64,000 nucleotides of DNA, taken from Tritrichomonas musculus (lineage: Eukaryota > Parabasalia > Tritrichomonadida > Tritrichomonadidae). This document shows positions 48,201 to 57,264 of the stretch, in pieces; within the stretch, counting starts at the first letter, position 1; each line of letters starts with the position of its first letter. A model generated the notes under the pieces. The model saw only the letters and a list, made by a program, of their open reading frames with translations. It was not told where the DNA came from and ran no database searches. The stretch is taken from NCBI GenBank assembly GCA_039105265.1, contig JAPFFF010000040.1:1364001-1428000 (forward strand). Reading direction: 5' to 3'. The position numbers and the translations under genes were made by a program.

Positions 48201-51200
48201 GTTATTAGATCATCCTAATTCAACTAACCGTCTTATCGTTGGACGTGGTTCATCCATATTAATTCCAATCGTTGATGTGTTGTTATACATCCCTCGTTTG
48301 ATTCACAAAGCAGGTGAAGAAACACTTGCATTACTTTCTGAAGTTGATAATGCAACATACTCCACTTATGATGATGGTCTTGATGCAATCATTGAGTGGT
48401 GCACTGGCAATGGCATTGATATATCATTACCTGATGATACAAATGAGGCAATCTCATTAAACTCATGTGTAAACATATGTAAAGCATTCAGAGATACCAT
48501 CAAAGGTCCACTTGCATTACTCGCGTATAAGATTAAAGATGTTGAAAGTAAATCATCAGGTCAGCTACCAAGTTCAGGTGAGTTTGATGCAGTTGAAGGT
48601 TATCCTGATTACTACGTCAAGCATGATGACATAACAGTGTATACACCAACTGTTAGCAGTGAATCAAGTGTTGATGATCCAGTTAATGATCCAGTCATAA
48701 TCATGAAGATAACACTACCAACCACACTCAAAAACAAACTCACTGCTGCTACCAAACCAGTTGATGTGTTTAAGATTCACTTACGCAACATGTTATTATT
48801 CGATTGGCAAGGCAACATCTTAAATGACTTCATCATATCAGCTAAAGACGGTAAGTTCATCTGCCCAGAGTTGACACACAACGTAGCACGTGATTGTTGC
48901 ACATACTCAACACGCAAACGAGATGATCCTGAGATAATGTTTGCAACTGACTTCAATATTGAACCATACATACGCTTCTTGAATGGTGACATTGTGATTC
49001 ATAACCTACTCTCATCAGATGCATTGGTATCATGCAAGCCAACCATCAAGTGTGACATCATAGATGCAACTAATGCATTGAAGTTACAACGCTCTGACAC
49101 ATATTACTTCTATCGACCATCAATGATTGACTATGATGAACATGTTAAGTACACTGACATGTTTGCGAATGAACAACTTGAGTATGAATGTGAGTGCTAT
49201 CGAATGGTGTATAAGATACCATCAACGTATGACATACCAACCAACTTAACGTTCAAATTTAGTGAGTACTGCTTTGGCAACACATGGGCATTGACATGGG
49301 ATGGTAACAAGTGGGTTGGTGACAGTATTCAAGGTAGGTTCCAAAGCAAGGTCATCAGCAAGTGTAAAACACGTGATCCTAAGGAAGATAACTATGGTTC
49401 AACTGGTTGTATGGTTGCAGTCAAGCGTGATACGTTGAATTACAGAGCAATACCTGAAGACAAAGCACATGGCTTAGCATATTCACTACTCAACACATGC
49501 CGCAATGATGGCAAGTATGAGGTCCTGATTAAGTTGCGTGATGGTAGATTGGTTAATGCATCTGAGTATGAACTCAACATAGGCTATTCATTTATACTCA
49601 ATGGTGCAACGATGGATGGTTATGATTTGGTTGCAATGAGTTGTACATATAATAATTACTCAACATCAACACTCAAAGTAAGCGACATTGAATTACTATA
49701 CCTTGACTTGACGTTGCCACATCAAGAGCATACCATGAGGTTATCATTCACAGTCGGTGAAGTTCATAATAAAAATGATGTATATGATAGAGGATACGTT
49801 GATTTAAGTGGAGCACTTGATACAGTCGAAAGAGTGGCATATGTATGGAGTAAGACACCCACTCAAACCAGCAATGATGATGGCTTAACACCACGTGATA
49901 TTGCATTATACCTTCGTCATGATTACACTGATCCTATTGATGAAGTTAATTGGGATGCAGCTACAAATGCATTCGAATACATCATCAAGCAACAGTTCTA
50001 TGAAGTGTCACCTAATCCAAACTCAGCTACAACACTATACACTGACTTCAACATTACATCATCGAAGATAATCACTGCTGACAATATCACTACAATGAGA
50101 TCTGACTTGAATCTCGTCACTAACAACGTTGATGTAGTATCGTATGATGTTAAGGAAGTGCAATCTAAGGTTGATGCACTTGGCTCGCAGATGACTGACC
50201 AACAAGCTAAGACTAAATACCTTGAGAAGGAAGTTGATAAGATTGATATGAAAGCTAATGTTGGTATTGCGTTAGGTGCTGTTGGCTGTGTGTTAGGTGC
50301 CACTGGCATAGGTGTTGCTGGTAAGGCATTATCATTTGCAACGAAGGGTGTTGGTTCAGCTGTCAAATCAGGTGGTCGTGAGTTAGTTAACACCATAACT
50401 AAAGCTAGTGATGTTGGAGCTGATGTATTGGATGACATGGTAGGTAAGCTGACTGATGAACTGCCTGATATTGGCTCTGATATATTCTTCGGTGACTTAG
50501 TTAGTGGTGCTAAGACAGCAACGTTAAGTGTACCAAGCAGCAGTGTAGCTGATGCGTTAATTAACAGTTCAACTCAAGATGAAGCTCTTAATATTACAAC
50601 TCAAGCTGTCACTCATGACAAGCTTACTAAGATAGCTCAATGGTGTGATGAAGAATACATACCAGTAACAGAGATGAACTTCAGTGATGAACTCGATGAT
50701 CCATCTAAAGTGGCAATGACGTTGACATCAACAATGGACATGTGTAAACGATTCAGACATACACTCAAGCCTACCATCAAAGCACTGGCAAATGCAATCA
50801 GTGATGTATCTGTACAGATGGATGGTTATGTTAACAAGAATGAGTTATCACGTAATGATACCATTGATGTTGTTGGCAAGGTTGATGGTAAAACGATTCA
50901 ACTCATAGCTGAAGACACAATCACAAGTGGTGTACTTAAAGTCAAACTCATGGTTAGAACGATTAGCGAGTTCAATGACATTGACTATGATGAACAATAT
51001 GTTACAATCAACATTGTGGATGAAGCAATAGCTGAGTTCAATGGTACAGATACATTTCCAGCGGCAACGATGAGTGGCAACGTCATTACGATTAACAACC
51101 CACACAACGTACAGGTCACAAGCATAACTGTTAAAGAAAACACATCGGTTAGACAATTGACACTCACAACGAATGATTTAGCATATACATGTGACATTGA

Positions 51201-52557
51201 CGCAGTGAATAAAAGCATTGATTCATTACGTGCTCAACTTGAGTTGAACGATGAGTCACTTGCTAAAACGTTGAATGACTTTCCAACTGTTGATGAAGTT
51301 AACACAGCATTGGATGAATTAAAAAACAATATGATTAACATGAATGATTTATCTAATTATCGATTAAAGACAGATTTGATATATAACGATGCTGTCGATG
51401 TGCCATTTGAAAACGTACAAGATAGTTCAGGATCGTGGGAAGTCAAAATAACATTGACTAATGGAATTCACCTTGTTGGAACAATATCAAATAACGATGG
51501 CTTTGTAAAAGTGTTTGATTATATGTTTGACTATGATGGCGTTATTACTGATGATGGAGTTAATGTCGATGTTGAAATTGATGGAACAACCTATTACTTG
51601 ACCTATTATAAAAGCGATAGTAATGGTCTATGCTTTTACATCGATAACGGGGAAGACTATTTCAATACCAAATTAATATTAGCGGAAAAAATATTGAAGC
51701 ATGATAAAATAGCATTGAAGAGTGAGATACCAACCAATCATGTTACAACATCACAGTTGACATCAACATTGAATGAGTACATGTTGAAGAGTGATATGCC
51801 AGATGATTATGTCGTTGTTGATCAGTTGGATAGATATGCATTGAAGAGTGATATACCATCGGATTATGTATCAACGACTAGCTTAGTGAATACGTTGAAG
51901 TCGTATGTCAAGTCAAATGAATTACCAACCAATCATGTTACAACATCACAGTTGACGTCAACATTGAATGAGTACATGTTGAAGAGTGATATGCCAGATG
52001 ATTATGTCGTTGCTGATCAGTTGGATGGATATGCATTGAAGAGTGAGTTGAACACATATGCTAAATCTCATCAAGATCTAGCTAGGATAGTAGGTGATAA
52101 TGTCTCTAAAATATTAACAATGAACAGTCAGATATCAAATCTAAAGCGTGAGAATGAATCATTAAGAGCTAGGTTAGATGCATTGGTGAATAAATTAACA
52201 CGAATCAATTATACATTCAATGTAACGAATAGTAATACCATTCATTATCAATTCGAAAACCAACTTGATACATATGATGGAACACTCTATTTGACTTACA
52301 ATGAAACCAAAGATAATGTTGCTAGTAAAAAGGAAATCAAAATCAATATATCATTCAACGTTAATAATACGCCTAAGTTTGAATATCAATGTGAACCAAC
52401 TAAGATCTGGTTAAACAATAATGAATTTCCATTAAGTAGTAGCAATTTCATGATCAATGCAACAGTTAATTACATATTGATCAACTCGTCATTCTTCACA
52501 TCAAATGGTATCTTATTTGAAGATAACACTAAGAATGTAATACATTCATTGTCGTGA
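45268..52557 (+). CDS. Giant fibre-like protein (2,429 aa) with internal duplication
   Basis: The largest gene in the window. Two halves repeat the same landmarks in order. In the first half: YLYKPSSI, SLIWDGDSWTGD, QQFYEVTPDPRNCTT, SKIIWADNIMTMRRDLN, then a cysteine/helix block (IIEWCTGNG...NICKAFRDTIK). In the second: YFYRPSMI, ALTWDGNKWVGD, QQFYEVSPNPNSATT, SKIITADNITTMRSDLN, and IAQWCDEEY...DMCKRFRHTLK. A glycine-rich linker (GGGSGGGGGGGKFPG) lies in the first half. The second has a hydrophobic glycine-zipper-like stretch (GAVGCVLGATGIGVAGKAL). The C-terminal region carries ALKSDIP/MLKSDMP repeats shared with element A's fibre, then a coiled coil and a beta cap. A trimeric cell-binding fibre or spike is the likeliest role. 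Confidence 0.8.
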   Translation: MITPLAAQALSLNDKGYDMRIRNGEVKLTRYGKTDDVHINCIYTKKEIDDALQSMQTTIKDNTQFTLKESDQLYLYKPSSISQTSKYYVMTWNIDPDYNIPLHTNFTFIDHLFNHAWSLIWDGDSWTGDNVVNNSYAKLSTYESKKGRPYIYVQHTERIARWLSSFEEVSSDTNYATALCKYIQNWRLVYGDGTIIELNDSNSNITPTSSSQIDIKDVPCDIHYFSVKLTSKVSSKNLLYIMADIVIDDFTTPLRWDMHPVTPIDASFINTWDDSVVIESFRYERRVRHSNKIIEPSTKKNINIYIEKDYFEQLPENADENYNPFDTIISQQFYEVTPDPRNCTTLTTDHNIFSSKIIWADNIMTMRRDLNVVGGTLDVLSYDYAILKAIINSIQEQMRLQAKYNNYVNDLQKYITITKNVLSIVSGAIKIATALSEFSFDSESMALNTTHTEDFHFPDFPGGGSGGGGGGGKFPGIDIVGQFLLKYAANAFGQQFSRYLPSQTDTPAATSSLTATALVLSASESLTQIGNATTTLIAGGLTFDRIPTIVDNTRTIYQSLQTFTDSIHELRRRWRERTNNNTIVDHTITNTDEMELDEDDTNEEVNNLPCVRLTHETVTNTSAFSQPLFGDHTIESLSNLSIDELLDLNTYDPIEGPQIGDIMVRRVGDNRFGLIYVTRVNDKGVNKIIYMRRIDNESSTLTPQQLSLRTMRSVNTNSMWSVNDNGTVYTAAQIERMEPDERYQFESSHPEYIFTRNVDNEMGVSWTEVRDMNGSIQAVIDVRIAVSTDVSSDEISIHSPESNITINSHGISMQQGDINATGQDEVHELVANEHNVVVSTHELTPTTDGSVTIPNTTLTLADIEQMVWYERRRLTIENPAIRFRPHVPTLNDADEEYTEVLYNNNVIGVIDRRHLNQVSIDDNHITISNPHTSLVLTDSDIAWVRQHDEQQQTIRQTLRGFISNITDRIERINNNIEWLLDHPNSTNRLIVGRGSSILIPIVDVLLYIPRLIHKAGEETLALLSEVDNATYSTYDDGLDAIIEWCTGNGIDISLPDDTNEAISLNSCVNICKAFRDTIKGPLALLAYKIKDVESKSSGQLPSSGEFDAVEGYPDYYVKHDDITVYTPTVSSESSVDDPVNDPVIIMKITLPTTLKNKLTAATKPVDVFKIHLRNMLLFDWQGNILNDFIISAKDGKFICPELTHNVARDCCTYSTRKRDDPEIMFATDFNIEPYIRFLNGDIVIHNLLSSDALVSCKPTIKCDIIDATNALKLQRSDTYYFYRPSMIDYDEHVKYTDMFANEQLEYECECYRMVYKIPSTYDIPTNLTFKFSEYCFGNTWALTWDGNKWVGDSIQGRFQSKVISKCKTRDPKEDNYGSTGCMVAVKRDTLNYRAIPEDKAHGLAYSLLNTCRNDGKYEVLIKLRDGRLVNASEYELNIGYSFILNGATMDGYDLVAMSCTYNNYSTSTLKVSDIELLYLDLTLPHQEHTMRLSFTVGEVHNKNDVYDRGYVDLSGALDTVERVAYVWSKTPTQTSNDDGLTPRDIALYLRHDYTDPIDEVNWDAATNAFEYIIKQQFYEVSPNPNSATTLYTDFNITSSKIITADNITTMRSDLNLVTNNVDVVSYDVKEVQSKVDALGSQMTDQQAKTKYLEKEVDKIDMKANVGIALGAVGCVLGATGIGVAGKALSFATKGVGSAVKSGGRELVNTITKASDVGADVLDDMVGKLTDELPDIGSDIFFGDLVSGAKTATLSVPSSSVADALINSSTQDEALNITTQAVTHDKLTKIAQWCDEEYIPVTEMNFSDELDDPSKVAMTLTSTMDMCKRFRHTLKPTIKALANAISDVSVQMDGYVNKNELSRNDTIDVVGKVDGKTIQLIAEDTITSGVLKVKLMVRTISEFNDIDYDEQYVTINIVDEAIAEFNGTDTFPAATMSGNVITINNPHNVQVTSITVKENTSVRQLTLTTNDLAYTCDIDAVNKSIDSLRAQLELNDESLAKTLNDFPTVDEVNTALDELKNNMINMNDLSNYRLKTDLIYNDAVDVPFENVQDSSGSWEVKITLTNGIHLVGTISNNDGFVKVFDYMFDYDGVITDDGVNVDVEIDGTTYYLTYYKSDSNGLCFYIDNGEDYFNTKLILAEKILKHDKIALKSEIPTNHVTTSQLTSTLNEYMLKSDMPDDYVVVDQLDRYALKSDIPSDYVSTTSLVNTLKSYVKSNELPTNHVTTSQLTSTLNEYMLKSDMPDDYVVADQLDGYALKSELNTYAKSHQDLARIVGDNVSKILTMNSQISNLKRENESLRARLDALVNKLTRINYTFNVTNSNTIHYQFENQLDTYDGTLYLTYNETKDNVASKKEIKINISFNVNNTPKFEYQCEPTKIWLNNNEFPLSSSNFMINATVNYILINSSFFTSNGILFEDNTKNVIHSLS

Positions 52558-52580
52558 ACATAAAAATAACTCCTATGTTT

Positions 52581-53102
52581 TTATACAACAACATACTTCA
52601 AACATAAGTGATAAACATTAACAAGATCATTGAACTCTTTATTGTAGACCTGTTTGAAGTCAGTGACAATCTCACCATTATCTTTGATTATCTTAATGGC
52701 GTCTACCTTTTGAATGGGTGATGCTTTACCTACACAACAACCAGGGTTGTCATCAACATATATCTCAACCTCACCATGAGTGACTGCCTTGATGATTGCT
52801 GCTAATGCTTGCTGTGGTACGATGATAGTGCGCTTGCTGATGAGATTGCTGATCAATGCTTTGTCATTGTCAAGTAGTATCTTAGCATACGTTTCAAGTA
52901 TGAGTACCTTAACATCAACATCAATACTATCATGTGGTGTATCAAGTTGAACATCACGTGTGATAACGATATCTTCTTTACCATCATCACGCTTGTTGAT
53001 GAATATGTTGTTGTTAATATTGTTGTTTGATTGTGCTGCAGCTGCTGGCTCAAGACTGACGTTTGCATTTACACCATTGTTTAGTGGTCGCTTCTTAATC
53101 AT
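52581..53102 (-). CDS. Conserved Maverick protein, homologue of element A 19,772 gene
   Basis: 173 residues: an Asn/Ala-rich flexible start, then a compact C-terminal domain with helix pairs. The motif HGEVEIYVDDNPGCCVG is followed by a beta strand (KVDAIKIIKDNGEI) and a terminal helix. The layout is the same as in the element A protein at 19,772-20,341. The start sits in TTTAATTCAAATG, the TCA-next-to-ATG signal. Two elements with little nucleotide identity share it, so it probably does something essential. I cannot name the function. Confidence 0.7.
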   Translation of the reverse strand: MIKKRPLNNGVNANVSLEPAAAAQSNNNINNNIFINKRDDGKEDIVITRDVQLDTPHDSIDVDVKVLILETYAKILLDNDKALISNLISKRTIIVPQQALAAIIKAVTHGEVEIYVDDNPGCCVGKASPIQKVDAIKIIKDNGEIVTDFKQVYNKEFNDLVNVYHLCLKYVVV

Positions 53103-53167
53103 TTGAATTAAACAAAAACATTTTTACACAATCTGTTAAGTTAATACACTCATGATGTTTCGTTAAG

Positions 53168-53356
53168 TTAATATGAGTTGACATCATCTTTATACAGTAT
53201 TAATTGCTTTGCATTAACCTTATTAGCTTTCCCATCAACTGCTGATAGGTTCTCTTTATGATGTGTAGCTGGGTGCTTGAACTTAGGTTGTGTGATGGGT
53301 TGTTGCTTAGTTACATGTTGTTTGTACGACATGACTTGAACACTATGTGATGACAT
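53168..53356 (-). CDS. Small basic Maverick protein (62 aa)
   Basis: The start is chosen at MSSHSVQVMSY because it is preceded by TTTGATTCAAATG; an upstream in-frame Met (53,365) lacks that context. The chain is basic, His/Lys/Gln-rich and likely disordered (KHPATHHKENLSAVDGKANK). It sits between the conserved protein and the major capsid gene on the same strand. Size and charge would suit a core or DNA-condensing peptide. This is unproven. Confidence 0.5.
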   Translation of the reverse strand: MSSHSVQVMSYKQHVTKQQPITQPKFKHPATHHKENLSAVDGKANKVNAKQLILYKDDVNSY

Positions 53357-53415
53357 TTGAATCAAAGCAAACAGTGATTAATGTTAAAAATGATGATGTG
53401 ATTTAGTTAATTCAT

Positions 53416-55026
53416 TTATCTGCTTGTAATGTCATACGAACCCATCTCAACAACAGGTGGCATGCCATTGGGTTGAACATGAATTGATATGACAGTGTCT
53501 TGTAACAATGCCATTAATGGTGGTGTTGTGTTGTTGATATATGTGTTTGCTACATCACCATTGTCATCAATATTACGTACTTGATCAGGTAAGTCACATA
53601 CTATTTCATATGTGATTGGCGTGTTTGATGTTTGACCTTGTTGGAAGGTGTTATCTGTCTCAGTTGGTAACCCAATGAAGAATGATGTACGATCATAGCT
53701 GACTCTACCAATTGATTCATCATAAGGTCGTGTATTAACTAATGATTGAATGACCTCTTTATTAAAACCTGTTTGTTCACCGTTAACATTCATGGCATTC
53801 TGACATAGTTCAATGAACATTGGATCACTACCATTCGTTGCAAATGGAATGGTTGGTACTACGCCATAACCACCACATCGCAGTTGGAAGTTGGTAAACA
53901 GTGGATTCTTAAATACAGTATGCTGTGTTGCATTAAATGGAAACAGAAAGAAGATTGAATCAACAAATCGTGGTGTGATTGTTTGAGTCGACGAACAATG
54001 GCCAGCAGTTAATTGCTTACTCATCGTTGTGAATGTAAGTATCTGCGTTGGAAAGATGAGTTCCTGTTGCGTGTAACGTTGAACAAGCGCTTGATATATA
54101 TCGTTGTCAATGCCGAAGTTAGGTATGACACTATAACAATTAGTGATTTCATATGTTCGACTTGGTATGAATGTAGTGTTACCTGCATCAAGTTGATGAT
54201 CAGCCGCTTTATTTATCCATATAGTGCATTGACTGCCAGCTTGAGTAAACTCATTAGTGATTGGTGGTAATTGAGCTAGCAATTTGTAATTGACTATATC
54301 ATTAACCAACTCATCTGATATTCCAACTGGACAATATACAAGACCTTGTACACCAAACATAATCTTGAGTTCAAGCTTACCAGCGAATGCAGGTAGATAT
54401 TTAATGTTGCTCAATGGTAAGAACCTTCGCAAGTCAATCTTAAGTGGTATGACAACGTTATTAATTTCACGAGTACCAGCGGCAAGCTTAATGAATGCAC
54501 CACAACGTGTTTGATAAAATTTGCGTTTGAATATATCCTTATGACGGGCTTTAGAATAGACATCACCACGTTTACTTGCTTCGTTATCACCACATGCAGT
54601 TAAGAATGATTCTTCTGGACCGAAGTTTTGAGTGTAAATTGATATGCCATTAGCGAGGATCTCATATTTTTCAACAGCATTCATAGCATCTTTAAAGCCA
54701 ATCCATAGACCATTAAAAGCATGGTTATCAATATTGTGTATGGCAGTAGTTAATGGAGTAGTTAACGCACCACTAATTGTCATCTGTGCTTTGATGAAGC
54801 CGTTATATATGTCAGCAGTGTTATCACATGTTGGACTGATGATGAATGTGGTGAATGACCCTGCATGGATAGGAGCAGATGGACTGTATGAAGCTTGTGC
54901 ATCAATGACGTACTTCTTATTGGTATCTGACATGGCGATTGCATTATCAACTACATCAAAGTAGCTTGCAACTTGAGTGTTAACTTCAGCTGATGTCTTG
55001 TGTAGGACTTCTGCGTTGAATGTCAT
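53416..55026 (-). CDS. Major capsid protein (hexon-like, double jelly-roll type)
   Basis: 536 residues. The first beta domain is preceded by FNGLWIGFKDAMNAVEKYEI and a basic KARHKDIFKRKFYQTRCGAF segment. A second half has RYTQQELIFPTQILTF, KQLTAGHCSSTQ and NATQHTVFKNPLFTNFQLR. These match the landmarks of element A's capsid protein (35,172-37,115) in order, although this one is shorter and lacks the variable middle insert. Next to it lie further virion-type genes. The start sits in ATACATCCAAATG. The protein would build the icosahedral shell. Confidence 0.8.
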   Translation of the reverse strand: MTFNAEVLHKTSAEVNTQVASYFDVVDNAIAMSDTNKKYVIDAQASYSPSAPIHAGSFTTFIISPTCDNTADIYNGFIKAQMTISGALTTPLTTAIHNIDNHAFNGLWIGFKDAMNAVEKYEILANGISIYTQNFGPEESFLTACGDNEASKRGDVYSKARHKDIFKRKFYQTRCGAFIKLAAGTREINNVVIPLKIDLRRFLPLSNIKYLPAFAGKLELKIMFGVQGLVYCPVGISDELVNDIVNYKLLAQLPPITNEFTQAGSQCTIWINKAADHQLDAGNTTFIPSRTYEITNCYSVIPNFGIDNDIYQALVQRYTQQELIFPTQILTFTTMSKQLTAGHCSSTQTITPRFVDSIFFLFPFNATQHTVFKNPLFTNFQLRCGGYGVVPTIPFATNGSDPMFIELCQNAMNVNGEQTGFNKEVIQSLVNTRPYDESIGRVSYDRTSFFIGLPTETDNTFQQGQTSNTPITYEIVCDLPDQVRNIDDNGDVANTYINNTTPPLMALLQDTVISIHVQPNGMPPVVEMGSYDITSR

Positions 55027-55061
55027 TTGGATGTATTAAAAATACGAATGTATTACATAAG

Positions 55062-55718
55062 CTATCGTCGAATGCGCGATCTAAACGATGGTGTTGATTC
55101 AATGACATCAGGTGGTTCTTGTGGTGGGTCATGAGATGGGTCATGTGGTGGGTCATGTATATCATCAGTTGGTAATAGATCAGGTACGTACTTACTTCTT
55201 ATGCGTGGCTTTGATAATTCTTTATTAACGACATGTTTAATGTATTGTTTTTGTTCACGCTTGAAGCGATCATTACGTAGCTCTTCACCTAATGAACGTA
55301 GCTGTTCAAGTATCTCTAAGTTAATGGTTGTATCATGTGTGGCAACTTGATGTGGTGGTGATGTTGTATGTTGTGTTGAATGTTGCTTGTCTCTATTAGG
55401 TATGCGTGTTGGTGTATGCATAGGTTGTGCTTCCTCATGTTGTGATGGTGGTTCATCATTGGAGTTACTGACTTTGCCAGCAGCTACATCTCTGATGCAG
55501 TTATCACTTGAGTTAACATTGGAGTTATCACTTGATTCAAGCATACCATTGAGGTTGTCTGATGATTTATCTCTATGAATGAGTGGTTGCTTTCGTTGTT
55601 TAACAATGTACTTGCCCTCTTTCTTAGTAGGGAACACTTCATATTGTTCATCGTCAATGCCTTGCAACCAACGTTGAATGATTTGATTGCGCTTCATGCC
55701 AGTAACATATTTGGACAT
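55062..55718 (-). CDS. Element B protein, largely disordered (218 aa)
   Basis: The start is chosen at MSKYVTGMKRNQ, which is preceded by GTGTATTTCAAATG; an upstream Met lacks that signal. A short N-terminal basic domain (KRNQIIQRWLQGIDDEQYEV; KEGKYIVKQRKQ) is followed by Ser/Asn-rich and Thr/Gln/His-rich linkers. A helical segment comes next (LEILEQLRSLGEELRNDRFK), and then a Pro/His/Asp repeat tail (DPPHDPSHDPPQEPPD). No family is recognised. Its place in the capsid gene series suggests an internal virion protein. Confidence 0.6.
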   Translation of the reverse strand: MSKYVTGMKRNQIIQRWLQGIDDEQYEVFPTKKEGKYIVKQRKQPLIHRDKSSDNLNGMLESSDNSNVNSSDNCIRDVAAGKVSNSNDEPPSQHEEAQPMHTPTRIPNRDKQHSTQHTTSPPHQVATHDTTINLEILEQLRSLGEELRNDRFKREQKQYIKHVVNKELSKPRIRSKYVPDLLPTDDIHDPPHDPSHDPPQEPPDVIESTPSFRSRIRR

Positions 55719-55751
55719 TTGAAATACACAAAAATAAAAAGTCAATAATGT

Positions 55752-55967
55752 TCACTTACGTGATGATTTGCGTTTATTACTTGACTTTGATTTGCGACTA
55801 TTACTTGACTTTATATATGGTGCGGTTACATCATGTGTGTTAGTATTAGCATAATATTGTTTTGTATTTGATCTAGGTCTAGTTACTTCATTATACATCG
55901 TACCAGGTCCAGATACGATAACTGAATTGTTCGATCTATATGCATTAGTTCTTGTGTTGAAACTCAT
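55752..55967 (-). CDS. Small basic core-like protein with SK-rich tail (71 aa)
   Basis: An Asn/Thr/Arg-rich chain ending in NSRKSKSSNKRKSSRK, a strongly basic Ser/Lys/Arg tail. Small proteins of this composition condense DNA in adenovirus cores (protein VII and mu type). The resemblance is in composition only. It lies between the disordered 218-residue gene and the amphipathic protein gene on the same strand, within the virion cluster. Confidence 0.6.
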   Translation of the reverse strand: MSFNTRTNAYRSNNSVIVSGPGTMYNEVTRPRSNTKQYYANTNTHDVTAPYIKSSNSRKSKSSNKRKSSRK

Positions 55968-55977
55968 TTACACCTCG

Positions 55978-56382
55978 TTAAACACTTCTAAATGGTACTG
56001 CGTTGTGTGTTCTCTTACGTGAGTCAGCTGCTGCTTGTGCTGATGGCGATCCACTTGGTTTCAACTCACCACGTGCAAACTGTTCACTGATTTTAACTAG
56101 CTTATCTGTGACCGACCCCTTTGGCATGTGACTGAATATATTAGCACCTGCTGTAGTGATTGCACCTAACGTTGGATTGAATGCTGTTGCAAATGGTGTG
56201 ATAGCATGTAGTATATTGCCAACTGCTTTAGGATTGTTCATAGCATAGTTCTTTGCACCAATCAACCCCTTCTTAGTGGCACTCCATATGTGGTGAGCTG
56301 CATTCTTTGCACCAGTCAATCCTTGATGAATATCGCTTTTTAACCGGTTCCATCCACTGGTAATGAAACTTTTGAATCCCAT
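55978..56382 (-). CDS. Amphipathic capsid-associated protein (pVI/pX-like)
   Basis: 134 residues beginning MGFKSFITSGWNRLKSDIHQ, with Gly at position 2 (possible myristoylation). Repeated amphipathic helices (GLTGAKNAAHHIW, then GLIGAKNYAMNNP) precede a hydrophobic Ala/Gly/Thr-rich centre and a basic C-terminus. It corresponds to the element A protein at 37,165-37,419 in composition and in lying near the capsid and packaging genes. Membrane disruption during entry, as for adenovirus pVI, is the inferred role. Confidence 0.62.
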   Translation of the reverse strand: MGFKSFITSGWNRLKSDIHQGLTGAKNAAHHIWSATKKGLIGAKNYAMNNPKAVGNILHAITPFATAFNPTLGAITTAGANIFSHMPKGSVTDKLVKISEQFARGELKPSGSPSAQAAADSRKRTHNAVPFRSV

Positions 56383-56394
56383 GTTTGTAATTCA

Positions 56395-57258
56395 TTAAAC
56401 TTCAAAGTGTGATTGATTGGCTGTGATATTGATTATGAATTTATCGTGTTGGCCTTTATGATTGAGGTATGCTTCTGTAGTTGATTTAATGTCAAGATTG
56501 TTAGGTGTTTGTTGTAGCATTGATGTGAAATCCTCTTTACTGAAGCCACTATAGCATATGATGTCAGTAGCTAAACGTTTAACGTTGAGATGAACGAATC
56601 GAAGTGTTTGCACTGCTATGATACAGGTTAAGTTGTAGTGACGTGTCTTAGTGAGTAAACGACATAATTCACTGTTGCCATTCTTAAGTAGTGGTGATCC
56701 AGCTGCATCATCAAGAACCAGCAGTGTGTTGTATGGGTATGAAGCTGTTTGATATTTAACTAGCTTATTTGCTATGTATGCAATCCTATCTTCAATCTCA
56801 CTTAATGAATGCTTTGAAATGATTCTTGCCATCTCCTCATTGGTGTCAACCATTTTTGATAACACATGTTTAACCATAGCGTAGTACTTGAGTTTGCGTT
56901 TGAGATGACGCTTGAGATATGGCAATAGATGTTCTTCTTTGATGTATTCAATGGGTGTCTTAACGTTTTTGGATAGTACTTCAGCTGTCTTATCAAGTTT
57001 GCCCGACGTTGAACAAAAGATGATCTTACTATAGTATGGCTTAGCGAATAGTCGTTCAGTTATCATGATGTGTGACCATATCCAGAATGATTTACCAGCG
57101 CCCATCTTACCAATTAAAAAGTAGATACCATTTGATGAGAATGGATACTCTTCACTTAGTGGTTTAATCAATGCCATCTCAATATCACGTTGGTTTTTAC
57201 GTAACGACTCTTGAATAAGATGTTTAACTTCATTCATAACGTTTTTATGTTGACTCAT
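56395..57258 (-). CDS. Packaging ATPase, FtsK/HerA (A32-like) type
   Basis: 287 residues with Walker A GKMGAGKS in YFLIGKMGAGKSFWIW (about residues 46-61). Walker B is TLLVLDDAAGS and a sensor-type strand NLTCIIAVQT follows. It matches element A's ATPase in architecture, though sequence identity looks low. The enzyme drives DNA into the capsid. The start lies in CTAATATCAAATG, a TCA-next-to-ATG signal. It is spaced 6 bp from the integrase stop upstream. Confidence 0.87.
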   Translation of the reverse strand: MSQHKNVMNEVKHLIQESLRKNQRDIEMALIKPLSEEYPFSSNGIYFLIGKMGAGKSFWIWSHIMITERLFAKPYYSKIIFCSTSGKLDKTAEVLSKNVKTPIEYIKEEHLLPYLKRHLKRKLKYYAMVKHVLSKMVDTNEEMARIISKHSLSEIEDRIAYIANKLVKYQTASYPYNTLLVLDDAAGSPLLKNGNSELCRLLTKTRHYNLTCIIAVQTLRFVHLNVKRLATDIICYSGFSKEDFTSMLQQTPNNLDIKSTTEAYLNHKGQHDKFIINITANQSHFEV

Positions 57259-57264
57259 TTGATA

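Noticed and set aside
47160-50438. Several minus-strand frames of 75-146 codons beneath the giant fibre gene
   Set aside because: They lie wholly within the long plus-strand coding frame, have no start signal, and their composition is that of antisense coding sequence.
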